Positions 16,862-25,178 of a stretch of 59,364 nt of DNA are shown piece by piece. The translations under genes were made by a program, and so were the position numbers. This DNA is from Aerococcus sp. HMSC062A02 (GTDB lineage Bacteria; Bacillota; Bacilli; Lactobacillales; Aerococcaceae): assembly GCF_001809535.1 (NCBI RefSeq), contig NZ_KV797939.1, positions 66,981 through 126,344 of the forward strand. The letters run 5' to 3'. Each line of letters begins with the position of its first letter. Within the stretch, counting starts at the first letter, position 1. Below the pieces are notes generated by a model, which was given only the letters and a program-made list of their open reading frames with translations, searched no databases and was not told the DNA's origin.

Positions 16862-17203
16862 TTATTGGTAAATATTTACAAATTCATCAATATTTTTGAA
16901 GTTAACAATAGTTCGCTCTTCGCAAATATCTAGCATCTTCTCATTGGAATAATCCCAATAAATACGGACCACGGCTGAATTGGTGAGCAATTTTTCGATG
17001 ATTCCGGTCATATCGCAGTCTCTAAATTGAAATTTTATTTCATCTCCAACATCAGGACGAACCGATTTCTTTACCTGATCAATAACAGCGCAGGCTTCTT
17101 CATAGGAAAGGTCAATCAAATTCGCAATCCGAGATTTGCTTGTTCCCCTTCTTAGCTCCGTTTCAACCAACGCTTGAACTTCAGGAGTCAGCTTAATTTT
17201 CAT
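16862..17203 (-). CDS. Small protein with DUF2187/YkvS-like C-terminus
   Basis: A 113-residue soluble protein. Residues 1-48 are helical and look like a small DNA-binding or degenerate helix-turn-helix segment (GTSKSRIANLIDLSYEEA). Residues 50-85 (VGDEIKFQFRDCDMTGIIEK) resemble the beta-rich DUF2187/YkvS family. GAGG precedes the ATG. It lies between the tmRNA terminator and the FASII promoters, in the position where fabT/fabH stand in related genomes, but it resembles neither. Function unknown; a regulatory role is speculation. Confidence 0.6.
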   Translation of the reverse strand: MKIKLTPEVQALVETELRRGTSKSRIANLIDLSYEEACAVIDQVKKSVRPDVGDEIKFQFRDCDMTGIIEKLLTNSAVVRIYWDYSNEKMLDICEERTIVNFKNIDEFVNIYQ

Positions 17204-17318
17204 ACTTACGCCTCTTTCTTTGGAAACAAATAATAGCTACTAGTCTTATTTTAACATCATTTTAATATTTTTGCTAATATTTGCATTTTTGACTGCTTGA
17301 GGGCTTGTTTAGCAACAC

Positions 17319-17346
17319 AAAAAAGGCCTCCACTTATTGGAGACCT
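17319..17346 (-). terminator. tmRNA terminator
   Basis: On the minus strand AGGTCTCCA (17346-17338) pairs with TGGAGGCCT (17332-17324), followed by a T6 run. It lies 147 bp beyond the tmRNA 3' end; the bases between contain a duplicated ATCCCTCAAGC but no gene that I can support. Confidence 0.75.
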
Positions 17347-17492
17347 GTCGGGTATTTGCGGGGGCTTTATCCCTCAAGCAATCCCTCAAGCTTTTTACTA
17401 GAGGGGTATGCTTTCAAACATTTCGTACTTTTTCAAGAAAGCCTTCATATCAACGTTTGAGAGCTATTTTTAAAGCATTCAAACCCCTTCAA

Positions 17493-17854
17493 TGGAGATG
17501 AGGGGAGTCGAACCCCTGTCCAGACATTCCGATTATATGACGTTTACACTCATAGTCATAAGATTCAATTTAGCGCCCCAGGGGTCTTATGACGAACCGA
17601 TCTGGTTAGCGAACCTGGTCAGTCTCTTCTCTAACTTCCAGGTGGAAAGTTAGAGCGTATCCCACTTCAATAGGACCCGGAACTAATACATGGGCGATAC
17701 TAGGCGGATCTTAGCATGCTGCTAGGCAGCGAATGCTAAAGTTTGATTTTCTTGTTTGTCAGTTATATTTAAACTGTTTGACGTTTTTACGAAGGCGTCG
17801 CTTCGGAATGTAGTCATACATCGGGGCATGCCTGTCGAATTCCGGAACATCCCC
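17493..17854 (-). ncRNA. ssrA: Transfer-messenger RNA (tmRNA)
   Basis: tmRNA rescues stalled ribosomes together with SmpB, which is encoded at 20996. The 5' end reads GGGGATGTTCCGGAATTCGA and the 3' end carries the T-arm GGGGTTCGACTCCCC and encoded CCA. The tag reading frame ends DKQENQTLAFAA before TAG; the codon ahead of it is ACT, so the resume codon (expected Ala or Gly) is uncertain. The tail LAFAA, rather than the common LALAA or YALAA, is slightly unusual. Length 362 nt is normal. Confidence 0.95.
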
Positions 17855-17872
17855 GAATATGATGCAAAGATA

Positions 17873-17901
17873 ATTATAACAAATACTAAGGCTCAGTGCA
17901 A
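17873..17901 (-). promoter_or_regulatory. tmRNA promoter
   Basis: On the minus strand TTGCAC (17901-17896), 17 bp, TATAAT (17878-17873). The transcript would start slightly upstream of the mature 5' end, as expected for an RNA trimmed by RNase P. Confidence 0.8.
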
Positions 17902-17922
17902 GTCTCATACCCTGTCGAGCCC

Positions 17923-17957
17923 AAAGCAGGCCCTCCTTTTGTAAGAGAGCCTGCTTT
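17923..17957. terminator. Hairpin between phosphatase gene and tmRNA
   Basis: AAAGCAGGC (17923-17931) pairs with GCCTGCTTT (17949-17957). The plus-strand side ends in a strong T-rich tract, the minus-strand side only in TTT. It probably ends transcription from the gene at 18009, despite the better tract facing the other way. Confidence 0.55.
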
Positions 17958-18008
17958 TATTTTTTGAAGTTTTTACTTAGACCAGTCACCAGGGCAGATC
18001 GCAGCAAC

Positions 18009-18701
18009 TTAATCTTCAGTGAGGTCTGCAAAATGTTTGGTCTGGTTGTAAGCTTCCAGATGGTAGAAACCATCCTGGTAGCGGAGGATGCTGACACTGG
18101 CATTGTCTAACATCTGGTCGATCTCAAAATCGGGAATGAGTTCATGGATCATATTGCGGATGGTAATGCCGTGAGAAACAATGAGGATATTTTGGTCGGT
18201 CTCCCGGTGCTTGGTAATGACATCGATCAAGCCCAATTCCACCCGCAGCCAGAAGGTCATAAAGTCCTCGGCATCATGGCTAGGGTCCAATTCATGGAAG
18301 GCGTCCATTTCAACTTTAACTGCATCGGGAGAAGTCAAACCTTCATAGCCCCGGCTCAAGTCTTGGTGGACATGCCGACTCACGCCGTCCCAGATCTCCT
18401 TAGCATCCAGGCCTTCGAAGCTGCCAAAGAACTGTTCGCGGAATTCGGGGCGCTTTTGAATTTCTAGGCCCTGGCCCTGCTTATTCTGATCCAAGACTAA
18501 TTCAGCTGTCTTAACCGTCCGCTGCAGGTCACTGGTATAAACAGCGGAAAATTCAATCTCCGCTAGGCCCCGGCCACTGCGCATGGCGTCCCGGATCCCC
18601 TGATCCGTTAAGGGGGCATCACACCAACCCTGCATGCGGTTGTACTTGTTCAAATAAGTTTGGCCGTGGCGCATAAAGTAAATGCTGACACCTTTGGACA
18701 T
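18009..18701 (-). CDS. Histidine phosphatase family protein (phosphoglycerate mutase-like)
   Basis: A 230-residue member of the histidine phosphatase superfamily. The phospho-acceptor motif FMRHGQTYLN lies near residue 10, the second basic motif near 60 (VYTSDLQRTVKTAEL) and the second catalytic His in LIVSHGITIRN near 176. Such proteins range from broad phosphatases to cofactor-dependent mutases; the GpmA-specific surroundings are absent, so phosphatase activity is likelier. It starts 20 bp after fbp and may share its transcript. Confidence 0.85.
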   Translation of the reverse strand: MSKGVSIYFMRHGQTYLNKYNRMQGWCDAPLTDQGIRDAMRSGRGLAEIEFSAVYTSDLQRTVKTAELVLDQNKQGQGLEIQKRPEFREQFFGSFEGLDAKEIWDGVSRHVHQDLSRGYEGLTSPDAVKVEMDAFHELDPSHDAEDFMTFWLRVELGLIDVITKHRETDQNILIVSHGITIRNMIHELIPDFEIDQMLDNASVSILRYQDGFYHLEAYNQTKHFADLTED

Positions 18702-18720
18702 CGCTTCAATCTCTCCCTTA

Positions 18721-20712
18721 TTAATTGTTAACTTCCTTCTCTGCTATCTTACCAGAACGGAAGGCGCAAAGTAAATCTTTAAGGTCTTGGACATTGGTTT
18801 TTAATGCTTGGCCGACATCCGTCTGCCCCACTGTCTTACGTTCCAACTCCTTATCGACCACGCGCCGGGTGGAAATAATATCTGTTCCGTTCATGACCAC
18901 GTCTTCGACTCCCTTGAAAGCTTGGTGGCAGACCAATTGCATACCAAAGGAGTTAAAGAGCAGGGTGTAACCCGCAAGTCCCGTTGTGGATTGGTAGGCC
19001 TTGGAGAAGCCCCCATCAATGACCAGGAGCTTTCCATTAGCCTTGATAGGATCTTCACCCTTGATTTCCTTGACGGGGGTATGCCCATTGATCACATGGC
19101 CACATTCCACGGGCAGGTTGAATTCTTCGAGGATGGTATCCACACACGCTTCCTCTTCACGCCAGCTGTAGTAGGTATTTTTATATTCTTCATGGGTGTC
19201 CTTGTCCTTGACATAGTAGCGTTCAAAAGTGCGCATCTGCTTCTTGCCAAAGAGCGAAGAGGCTTCGCCCTGCCAGAGATACCAACAATAGTCCAGGTAG
19301 GGATTCTTGCTTTCATCAGCCTGGCGGAAGCTATACATCAGGCGCAACTGCTTATCGAACTTATCCATAAGTGTGCGTCCCCCATAAGACTTGCCATCGA
19401 TTTCCAGCTCCTTAAAGGAATGGTCTTCATTAAAAGGAATGCAACCGTGGAAGAGCAAGTTATCGTTGTAGCACTTGTAGATCCCCCCCTTGCGATATAG
19501 GAAGGCAATATGCTTATGGAGACGGTCGCAATTGAGAAAGGCTTCCTGGAGCCGGTCCATAATCATCTCTTCATCTTCCGTCAGCCGGTAGGGGTCTTCG
19601 GGATCGACAGTGGGGAAATGGGTATTAAGCAAGCGGTGCCAGTTCCCGTCGACGAAGACCTGCCCCTTGTCAAAATCAATCTTATCTAAGAGCAAGCGGT
19701 TGTCACAGTTAAATTCAGGATGACGCTTAATAATGGCTGCTTCCAACTTGAACTGGATAATGGCCATGGCTTGTTGCATCTTGGCAATCTGGACGATTTC
19801 AGCTGGGAAGTGGTCAATATCTGGGTCTAATTTAGGCATAAAAATCCCTAAGTCGTCATCCGAATAGGTTGCGTCCACAAAGGAAACCAATTGGCGAAGC
19901 GAAATCCCGTAAGCGTCCTCAATAATATTCAAGTTATCATAGCGGGCGCAGATGCGGATGACATTGGCAATCAGGACCCGGGACCCACTGGCGGCCCCCA
20001 TCCAGATCACATCGTGGTTCCCCCACTGGATGTCTAAAGATTTTTTCTCCATCAAGAGGTCAATAATCTTGTCTGGGCTGTCGCCCCGGTCGTAGATGTC
20101 CCCAAGAATATGGAGATGGTCCACGACTAATTCACGGATTAACTCCGACAAACGTACCACTAAGAGGTCAGCCTCATTCAATTCAATGATATTCTCTACA
20201 ATATTATGGTAATAGTATTCCTTATTGGTCACAACGGAATCCTTAAAAATCAGCTCTTCCATAATATAGGCCATATCCTTGGCCATAGCCTTGCGCACCT
20301 TAGACCGGGTGTACTTAGACACCACAAACTGGGCTAATTTGACCAAACGGGAAATAATCGTATAGTAGAAATCAACCACTTCCCGCTCGCTAGTGAATTG
20401 AGGGAGGAGGTGGGCCAACATCTCTTCAGGATAATAAATAATCGTCGCCAATTCATTACGCTGTTCCTGGCTGAGCAAGGAACCAAAAACTTCAGAAATC
20501 TTTTCTTTAATATTCCCTGAGCCGTTACGTAAGACATGGTTGAAGGCATTGAATTCCCCATGGAGGTCGCTCATGAAATGTTCCGTGCCCTTGGGTAGCT
20601 CCATAATGGCTTCCAAGTTGATGATTTCAGTTGTTGCAGCAGCCTGGTTAGGAAATTTTTGGGCCAGTAATTGCAAGTAACGGTCATGTGTATAGGAGGC
20701 TTTTGTATCCAT
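18721..20712 (-). CDS. fbp: Fructose-1,6-bisphosphatase, class III
   Basis: This gluconeogenic enzyme hydrolyses fructose 1,6-bisphosphate to fructose 6-phosphate. It belongs to the metallophosphatase-fold class III typical of Firmicutes: MSDLHGEFNAF, GDIYDRGDSPDKIIDLL and QWGNHDVIWMGA give the di-metal motifs, and NGHTPVKEIKGEDPIK closes the site. ATG at 20712 gives 663 residues and follows GAAGGGA; the frame is open upstream but a TATAAT overlaps that extension, making it promoter rather than coding sequence. Confidence 0.93.
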   Translation of the reverse strand: MDTKASYTHDRYLQLLAQKFPNQAAATTEIINLEAIMELPKGTEHFMSDLHGEFNAFNHVLRNGSGNIKEKISEVFGSLLSQEQRNELATIIYYPEEMLAHLLPQFTSEREVVDFYYTIISRLVKLAQFVVSKYTRSKVRKAMAKDMAYIMEELIFKDSVVTNKEYYYHNIVENIIELNEADLLVVRLSELIRELVVDHLHILGDIYDRGDSPDKIIDLLMEKKSLDIQWGNHDVIWMGAASGSRVLIANVIRICARYDNLNIIEDAYGISLRQLVSFVDATYSDDDLGIFMPKLDPDIDHFPAEIVQIAKMQQAMAIIQFKLEAAIIKRHPEFNCDNRLLLDKIDFDKGQVFVDGNWHRLLNTHFPTVDPEDPYRLTEDEEMIMDRLQEAFLNCDRLHKHIAFLYRKGGIYKCYNDNLLFHGCIPFNEDHSFKELEIDGKSYGGRTLMDKFDKQLRLMYSFRQADESKNPYLDYCWYLWQGEASSLFGKKQMRTFERYYVKDKDTHEEYKNTYYSWREEEACVDTILEEFNLPVECGHVINGHTPVKEIKGEDPIKANGKLLVIDGGFSKAYQSTTGLAGYTLLFNSFGMQLVCHQAFKGVEDVVMNGTDIISTRRVVDKELERKTVGQTDVGQALKTNVQDLKDLLCAFRSGKIAEKEVNN

Positions 20713-20912
20713 ACGCTTAATCCCTTCAAACATATTTGTAAGAAAACACTTACATCTTCTATTCATTATAGCATGCTTTTTGTTTTCTGCTAGAAAATAT
20801 TCTTTAGCGAATTGTATTAGCCAGCATCCGCTCCACTTTTTGAATCGGTATAAAGTTTTTTATTGGTCGTCAAGCTAATATTAAGGATTAGAGGACATAA
20901 AATCGCCTTTCC

Positions 20913-20940
20913 AAAAAGAAAAGCCGGGCTCGGCCCAGCT
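20913..20940 (-). terminator. smpB operon terminator
   Basis: On the minus strand AGCTGGGC (20940-20933) pairs with GCCCGGCT (20929-20922), then TTTCTTTTT. It ends the secG-est-rnr-smpB cluster. Confidence 0.8.
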
Positions 20941-20995
20941 TGAAAATATATTTCGAAATGGTAGTCCGGCAGATATGCCCTTTCTGGATAAAAGT

Positions 20996-21460
20996 CTAGC
21001 GCACCTTGAGGGCCCGTTGGATGTCACGCTTCATATCGCGTTCCTTGAGGCTCTGGCGTTTGTCGTAGCGTTTCTTCCCTTTGGCTGTGCCGATAAGGAC
21101 CTTAGCAAAGCCCCGCTTGATATACATTTTGAGGGCGACTAAGGTGTAGCCGTCTCTTTCCGTCGCCTTTTCTAACTTGGCGATTTCCCGCTTCTTCAAG
21201 AGCAGTTTGCGCCGGCGCATGGGGTCGGGGTTGTAACGGTTGCCCTGCTCATAGGGGCTGATATGGCATTGGTAGAGCCAGACCTCCCCTCGTTCGATCC
21301 GGGCAAAGGCATCCTTTAGGTTAACCTTGGACTGGCGGACGGACTTAATCTCCGTCCCCGTCAGGACAATGCCGCATTCAATAGTATCTTCAATGGTGAA
21401 ATCGTGGTTGGCCTTGCGATTTCGGGCCACCACATGACTGTTATCTTTTGCTTTAGCCAT
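20996..21460 (-). CDS. smpB: SsrA-binding protein SmpB
   Basis: SmpB binds tmRNA and delivers it to stalled ribosomes. The OB-fold protein starts with a basic tail and [20 protein letters not shown], contains [20 protein letters not shown] and ends in the basic tail needed for decoding-centre contacts ([20 protein letters not shown]). The length of 154 residues is normal. It is 12 bp downstream of rnr, the standard Firmicute order; tmRNA itself lies 3 kb further on. Confidence 0.96.
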   Translation of the reverse strand: MAKAKDNSHVVARNRKANHDFTIEDTIECGIVLTGTEIKSVRQSKVNLKDAFARIERGEVWLYQCHISPYEQGNRYNPDPMRRRKLLLKKREIAKLEKATERDGYTLVALKMYIKRGFAKVLIGTAKGKKRYDKRQSLKERDMKRDIQRALKVR

Positions 21461-21472
21461 TTGATAGCTCCT

Positions 21473-23848
21473 TTACTTGTGACGTTTACGAATCTTAAAG
21501 TCTCCCTGGCCTTTGTGCTTATGCTGGGAAGACTTTTTGCCTTTCTTGCCTTTTCCATGTTTCTTCTTAGGATGGCCCTTCTTATCCTTCCTAGGGGACT
21601 TGAAGTCTTTAGGCTTGGCCTTGTGGTGCTTACCCTTACCTTTCTTCTTAGGCTTAGACTGACCAGCTTGCTGGTCTTTATCTTGCTTGGACTCAGCCTC
21701 TTCTTCCAGCAAGCGGAAGTCCAATTGCCGGGAGTCCACGTCCGCATTGATCAGTTTCACTTCAATCGGATCGCCAATCTTGAAGGTCCGTCCCGTCCGT
21801 TCACCGATCAGGACCAAGTGACTTTCAATAAAGTTATAGTAGTCATCTTTCAGACTAGAAACATGGATCATGCCCTCAATGGTATTCTCCAATTGGACAA
21901 AGAGGCCAAAGTTTGTAACCGAACTGATAATGGCTGGGAAGGTCTCGCCCACCTTGTCCAACATAAATTCGGTCTTCTTCAGGCTATCCACTTCCCGCTC
22001 AGCATCGACACTGCGCCGTTCCCGCTTGGAAGATTGCTCGGCAATATCACCCAAATTTTTCTGGGTCGACGTATTGCTTTCATGGTTAGCATACTGGCGG
22101 ATAAGCCGGTGGACAATCAAGTCTGGATAGCGGCGGATAGGCGAGGTGAAGTGGGTATAGTCTTCCGCTGCTAGGCCAAAGTGACCCAGGGCTTCGGTAT
22201 CATAGTGGGCCTGCTGCATAGACCGGAGCATCATCATCTTAACGACGGGCTCATAGGATTCGCCCTCGATCTTCTTGAGGATCTGCTGCAATTCCTTGGG
22301 CTTGATGTCTGAAGAAGTCCCCTTGACCTTAACCCCCATGGCTGTCACGAATTGGAGGAAGTTCTGCATCCGGTCCATATCGGGATGTTCATGGACCCGG
22401 TAGATAAAGTCTTTCTTAGCAAGGGTGTAGTGTCTAGCAACCGTCTCATTGGCGGCCAGCATGAAGGATTCAATCATCCGCTCACCCAAACCACGCTCAC
22501 GGAGCTGGATATCCACTGGGAAGCCTGTCTCGTCCACAATGATCTTGGCTTCCGATGTGTCAAAATCAATGGCGCCCCGGTGCTTACGCTTGGCCTCTAA
22601 GATATGGTGAAGGTCTGCCATCCCTTCTAACATGGGCACAATATCTTGATATTGCCCACGCAAGTCTTGGTCCTGACCAGAGAGGGTGGCATTGACATCG
22701 GAATAGGTCATGCGGTGGTCGGATTGAATGACACTCGGTCCAATCTGATAGTCCGTCACTTGACCCGTCTTGGACAGGGTCATCAAGCAGGACATGGCCA
22801 GGCGGTCCACCCCTTCTTGGAGGGAACAGATCCCATTCGACAAGCGTTGGGGCAGCATGGGAACCACCCGGTCAGTCAGATAGACAGAGGTCCCCCGGTC
22901 GAAGGCTTCCTGGTCGATCGCAGAGTTTTCCTTAACATAGTAGGAAACGTCCGCAATATGAACCCCCAGCTCATAGCCACCATCCGCTAAAGTCTTCAGG
23001 GAAATGGCATCGTCCAGATCCTTGGCATCGGCCCCATCGATGGTGATGGTGAGCTGGTCCCTCAAGTCCATCCGTCCCTTTAGATCTTCGGAACTGATGG
23101 TTTCGGAGACAGCCTCAGCTTGCGCCATGACCTCTTCTGGGAATTCATGGGGAATGTTAAACATAGCAAGAACCGCCAGAATATCGGTTCCCGGTGCATC
23201 CTTATGCCCCACCGTTTCCTTAACTAGAACCCGGCAGGTCATCGCCAGTTTGGCTGTTGGATAAGCGACAATTTCTGCCCGGACAATCTCCCCTTCAACA
23301 GGCTTGAGGCCTTGGTCCGTCACCAGACAGGTCATTTGCCCTAAAGAATGGTTGAGCGGCTTGATATAACCGATAGCTTGGTATTTCTTCTGGTCGTCAT
23401 CGGAGAAGGGATAGAATTCCCCAACGACTTGTTGGTTGGACCGCTCCAAGACCTGGTTAATCTTACCCTCGGCCGACTTATCTTCCCATTCCTTGGCTTC
23501 CTGGGTGATCTCAACTTGGACCGTATCCCCGTTCATCCCCCCATTGAGGTCCTTGGCAGGGATAAAAATATCGCGTTCCATATTCTCCACACTCACAAAG
23601 CCGAAGCCCTTCTTGTTCACTGAGAGCCGGCCAGTCAGCTGGTCATAGTCCTGGCTGAGACCTAAAGTCCCGTCTTCAAGAATCACAATCTCGTGCTGGC
23701 GCTCCAATTCCGCTACCAGGTTGACAAAGTCTGTAAAGTCCTTTGCCGCATCATAGCCTAAAAGCTTGCTGTAAGCCGAAGCAGTCTGCCCCTGGTCACT
23801 AGCCTTTATGGCTTGTAAAAGTTCGTCTTTTACTTGTTCTTTATTCAT
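21473..23848 (-). CDS. rnr: Ribonuclease R
   Basis: RNase R is a processive 3'-5' exoribonuclease that degrades structured RNA, including tmRNA-tagged messages. Order of parts: N-terminal winged-helix region (1-60), cold-shock domains (about 60-225), RNB catalytic domain with DGADAKDLDDAISL near 275 and PIRRYPDLIVHRLI near 570, S1 domain (about 630-715), then a very basic Lys/Gly/His tail of about 75 residues rich in KKGK-type repeats. The start overlaps the esterase stop by four bases. Confidence 0.95.
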   Translation of the reverse strand: MNKEQVKDELLQAIKASDQGQTASAYSKLLGYDAAKDFTDFVNLVAELERQHEIVILEDGTLGLSQDYDQLTGRLSVNKKGFGFVSVENMERDIFIPAKDLNGGMNGDTVQVEITQEAKEWEDKSAEGKINQVLERSNQQVVGEFYPFSDDDQKKYQAIGYIKPLNHSLGQMTCLVTDQGLKPVEGEIVRAEIVAYPTAKLAMTCRVLVKETVGHKDAPGTDILAVLAMFNIPHEFPEEVMAQAEAVSETISSEDLKGRMDLRDQLTITIDGADAKDLDDAISLKTLADGGYELGVHIADVSYYVKENSAIDQEAFDRGTSVYLTDRVVPMLPQRLSNGICSLQEGVDRLAMSCLMTLSKTGQVTDYQIGPSVIQSDHRMTYSDVNATLSGQDQDLRGQYQDIVPMLEGMADLHHILEAKRKHRGAIDFDTSEAKIIVDETGFPVDIQLRERGLGERMIESFMLAANETVARHYTLAKKDFIYRVHEHPDMDRMQNFLQFVTAMGVKVKGTSSDIKPKELQQILKKIEGESYEPVVKMMMLRSMQQAHYDTEALGHFGLAAEDYTHFTSPIRRYPDLIVHRLIRQYANHESNTSTQKNLGDIAEQSSKRERRSVDAEREVDSLKKTEFMLDKVGETFPAIISSVTNFGLFVQLENTIEGMIHVSSLKDDYYNFIESHLVLIGERTGRTFKIGDPIEVKLINADVDSRQLDFRLLEEEAESKQDKDQQAGQSKPKKKGKGKHHKAKPKDFKSPRKDKKGHPKKKHGKGKKGKKSSQHKHKGQGDFKIRKRHK

Positions 23849-24624
23849 GACTTATCTTTCCAATCTAGTCCTTCTAAGAAATCAAGGACATCGTCTTCTA
23901 AATGTTTATGGTTACTGCCAACAGTGAGGACATGCCCCGCATCTGGATAAGAAACGAAGTCAACCGTCTTACCCAGGTCTTCCATATAGGTTTTGAGCTG
24001 GCTTCCAGCCGTCCCGTCGATTAATTCATCCTGTTCGCCCTGGGCGATAAAGAAAGGCTTGTTCAAAGTCCCAAGGTCCTGGCAAATCTGAGCGTTCATC
24101 TGATCGATATCTGCTAGGCGCTGGTCTAACTTAGGCCGGAGTGCTTGGAGCCCAGCACCAATCTCTTCTTGGCTATATCCAAGCTGCTTCCATAACTTCT
24201 TCGCATAGGTCATGAAGGCTTGGGGTACTTGACTTTTGCTGATCGAATCGAGTATCAAGGGGGAGCTAAAGACGCCGCCGCCCAAAAGTTCATAGTCATC
24301 CAACAGCAAGCGGCTGGCAATACTGCTTCCTAGGGACAGGCCGAAGACAGCAATCTCTTCGTAGCCGTCTGCACGCAGTTGAGCCAATGCTTGCCGGCCA
24401 TCTTCAACCCATTGACTGGCCGGTGTTTCAACGAGCGGCAATACCTCAGTGGTCGCATGCCCCGTAAAGTTAGGCCCCATCACCGTATAATTCTCCCGGT
24501 TGAGTCGGCGACCGAGCATCCGTTGGTCATTAGCCGTCCCAGTATAAGCGTGCAGTAAGAGAACCGCACGGGGACCAGCTTTAAAATAGAATGGTCCAGG
24601 TAATTTCACAATACCCCTCCTCAA
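23845..24624 (-). CDS. Carboxylesterase (alpha/beta hydrolase)
   Basis: A 259-residue alpha/beta hydrolase of the Est30 type found beside secG and rnr in many Firmicutes. The oxyanion segment LLLHAYTGTANDQ lies near residue 24, the nucleophile elbow GLSLGS has Ser97, and the His is in DAGHVLT near 228. The QGEQDELID segment supplies the Asp. Its physiological substrate is unknown; short acyl esters are likely from characterised homologues. Confidence 0.87.
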   Translation of the reverse strand: MRRGIVKLPGPFYFKAGPRAVLLLHAYTGTANDQRMLGRRLNRENYTVMGPNFTGHATTEVLPLVETPASQWVEDGRQALAQLRADGYEEIAVFGLSLGSSIASRLLLDDYELLGGGVFSSPLILDSISKSQVPQAFMTYAKKLWKQLGYSQEEIGAGLQALRPKLDQRLADIDQMNAQICQDLGTLNKPFFIAQGEQDELIDGTAGSQLKTYMEDLGKTVDFVSYPDAGHVLTVGSNHKHLEDDVLDFLEGLDWKDKS

Positions 24625-24807
24625 GATCTTTCACTTACTTTCATTTTACCGAAGACTGCCTAGGGAAAACAACCCATAGCCTTCAGGAAAAAAGAATGCT
24701 TCTATATTTTTAATTTAATTGCAATTATCGATGAATGTTTGTAAAGCATCGAGACGAGGTCTTATCTAAATTCTAATATGGAACACACGCGAGGATTCCA
24801 ATGCAAA

Positions 24808-24831
24808 AGAAAAACCAGGCTGAACCTGGCT
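24808..24831 (-). terminator. Terminator-like hairpin after secG
   Basis: On the minus strand CCAGG-N5-CCTGG (24829-24815) followed by TTTTTC. The stem is only five to seven pairs, so partial read-through into the esterase gene is likely. Confidence 0.55.
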
Positions 24832-24841
24832 CTTGTCAATC

Positions 24842-25069
24842 TTATGATGAAATTTTAGCAATTAATAATGCAATTACCATAAAAACAAAACCAAGTACAA
24901 CGGTAAAACGGTTCATGGCCGCTTCAAAACCGCGGGCCTTTTTACGTTTACCGACAGAGGCATCAGAACTCGTTAGATTGCTCGGATTATTCTTTGATGG
25001 TTGCACAATAACGACTAATATTAATAGAATCGCAATGACAATCATTGCTGTTAGTAAAATATCGTACAA
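24842..25069 (-). CDS. secG: Preprotein translocase subunit SecG
   Basis: SecG is a small membrane subunit of the SecYEG channel. The 75-residue protein has two membrane helices (about 3-23 and 54-72) around a short loop (VQPSKNNPSNLTSSDASVG), the standard SecG plan. The start is TTG, supported by GAGGGG five bases upstream. It heads the secG-est-rnr-smpB cluster. Confidence 0.92.
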   Translation of the reverse strand: MYDILLTAMIVIAILLILVVIVQPSKNNPSNLTSSDASVGKRKKARGFEAAMNRFTVVLGFVFMVIALLIAKISS

Positions 25070-25178
25070 TACATCCCCTCATCTCATAAATAAAATTATA
25101 CAATCTATATTCTACCATAACTTGGTCTAGCAAACAATGCTTTCTAGTCAGATCTAGCGGCCTAGTCAGACAAAAAAA

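Noticed and set aside
17347-17492. Integrase remnant after tmRNA
   Set aside because: Neither strand gives a recognisable integrase segment, and no duplicated attachment core was seen.
18009-18701. Glycolytic phosphoglycerate mutase (gpmA)
   Set aside because: Only the general histidine-phosphatase motifs are clear, and the gene is linked to fbp rather than the glycolytic operon.
25144-25170. Direct repeat CTAGTCAGA (two copies, 18 bp apart) after argD
   Set aside because: Short, with no stem or further copies nearby; probably chance.
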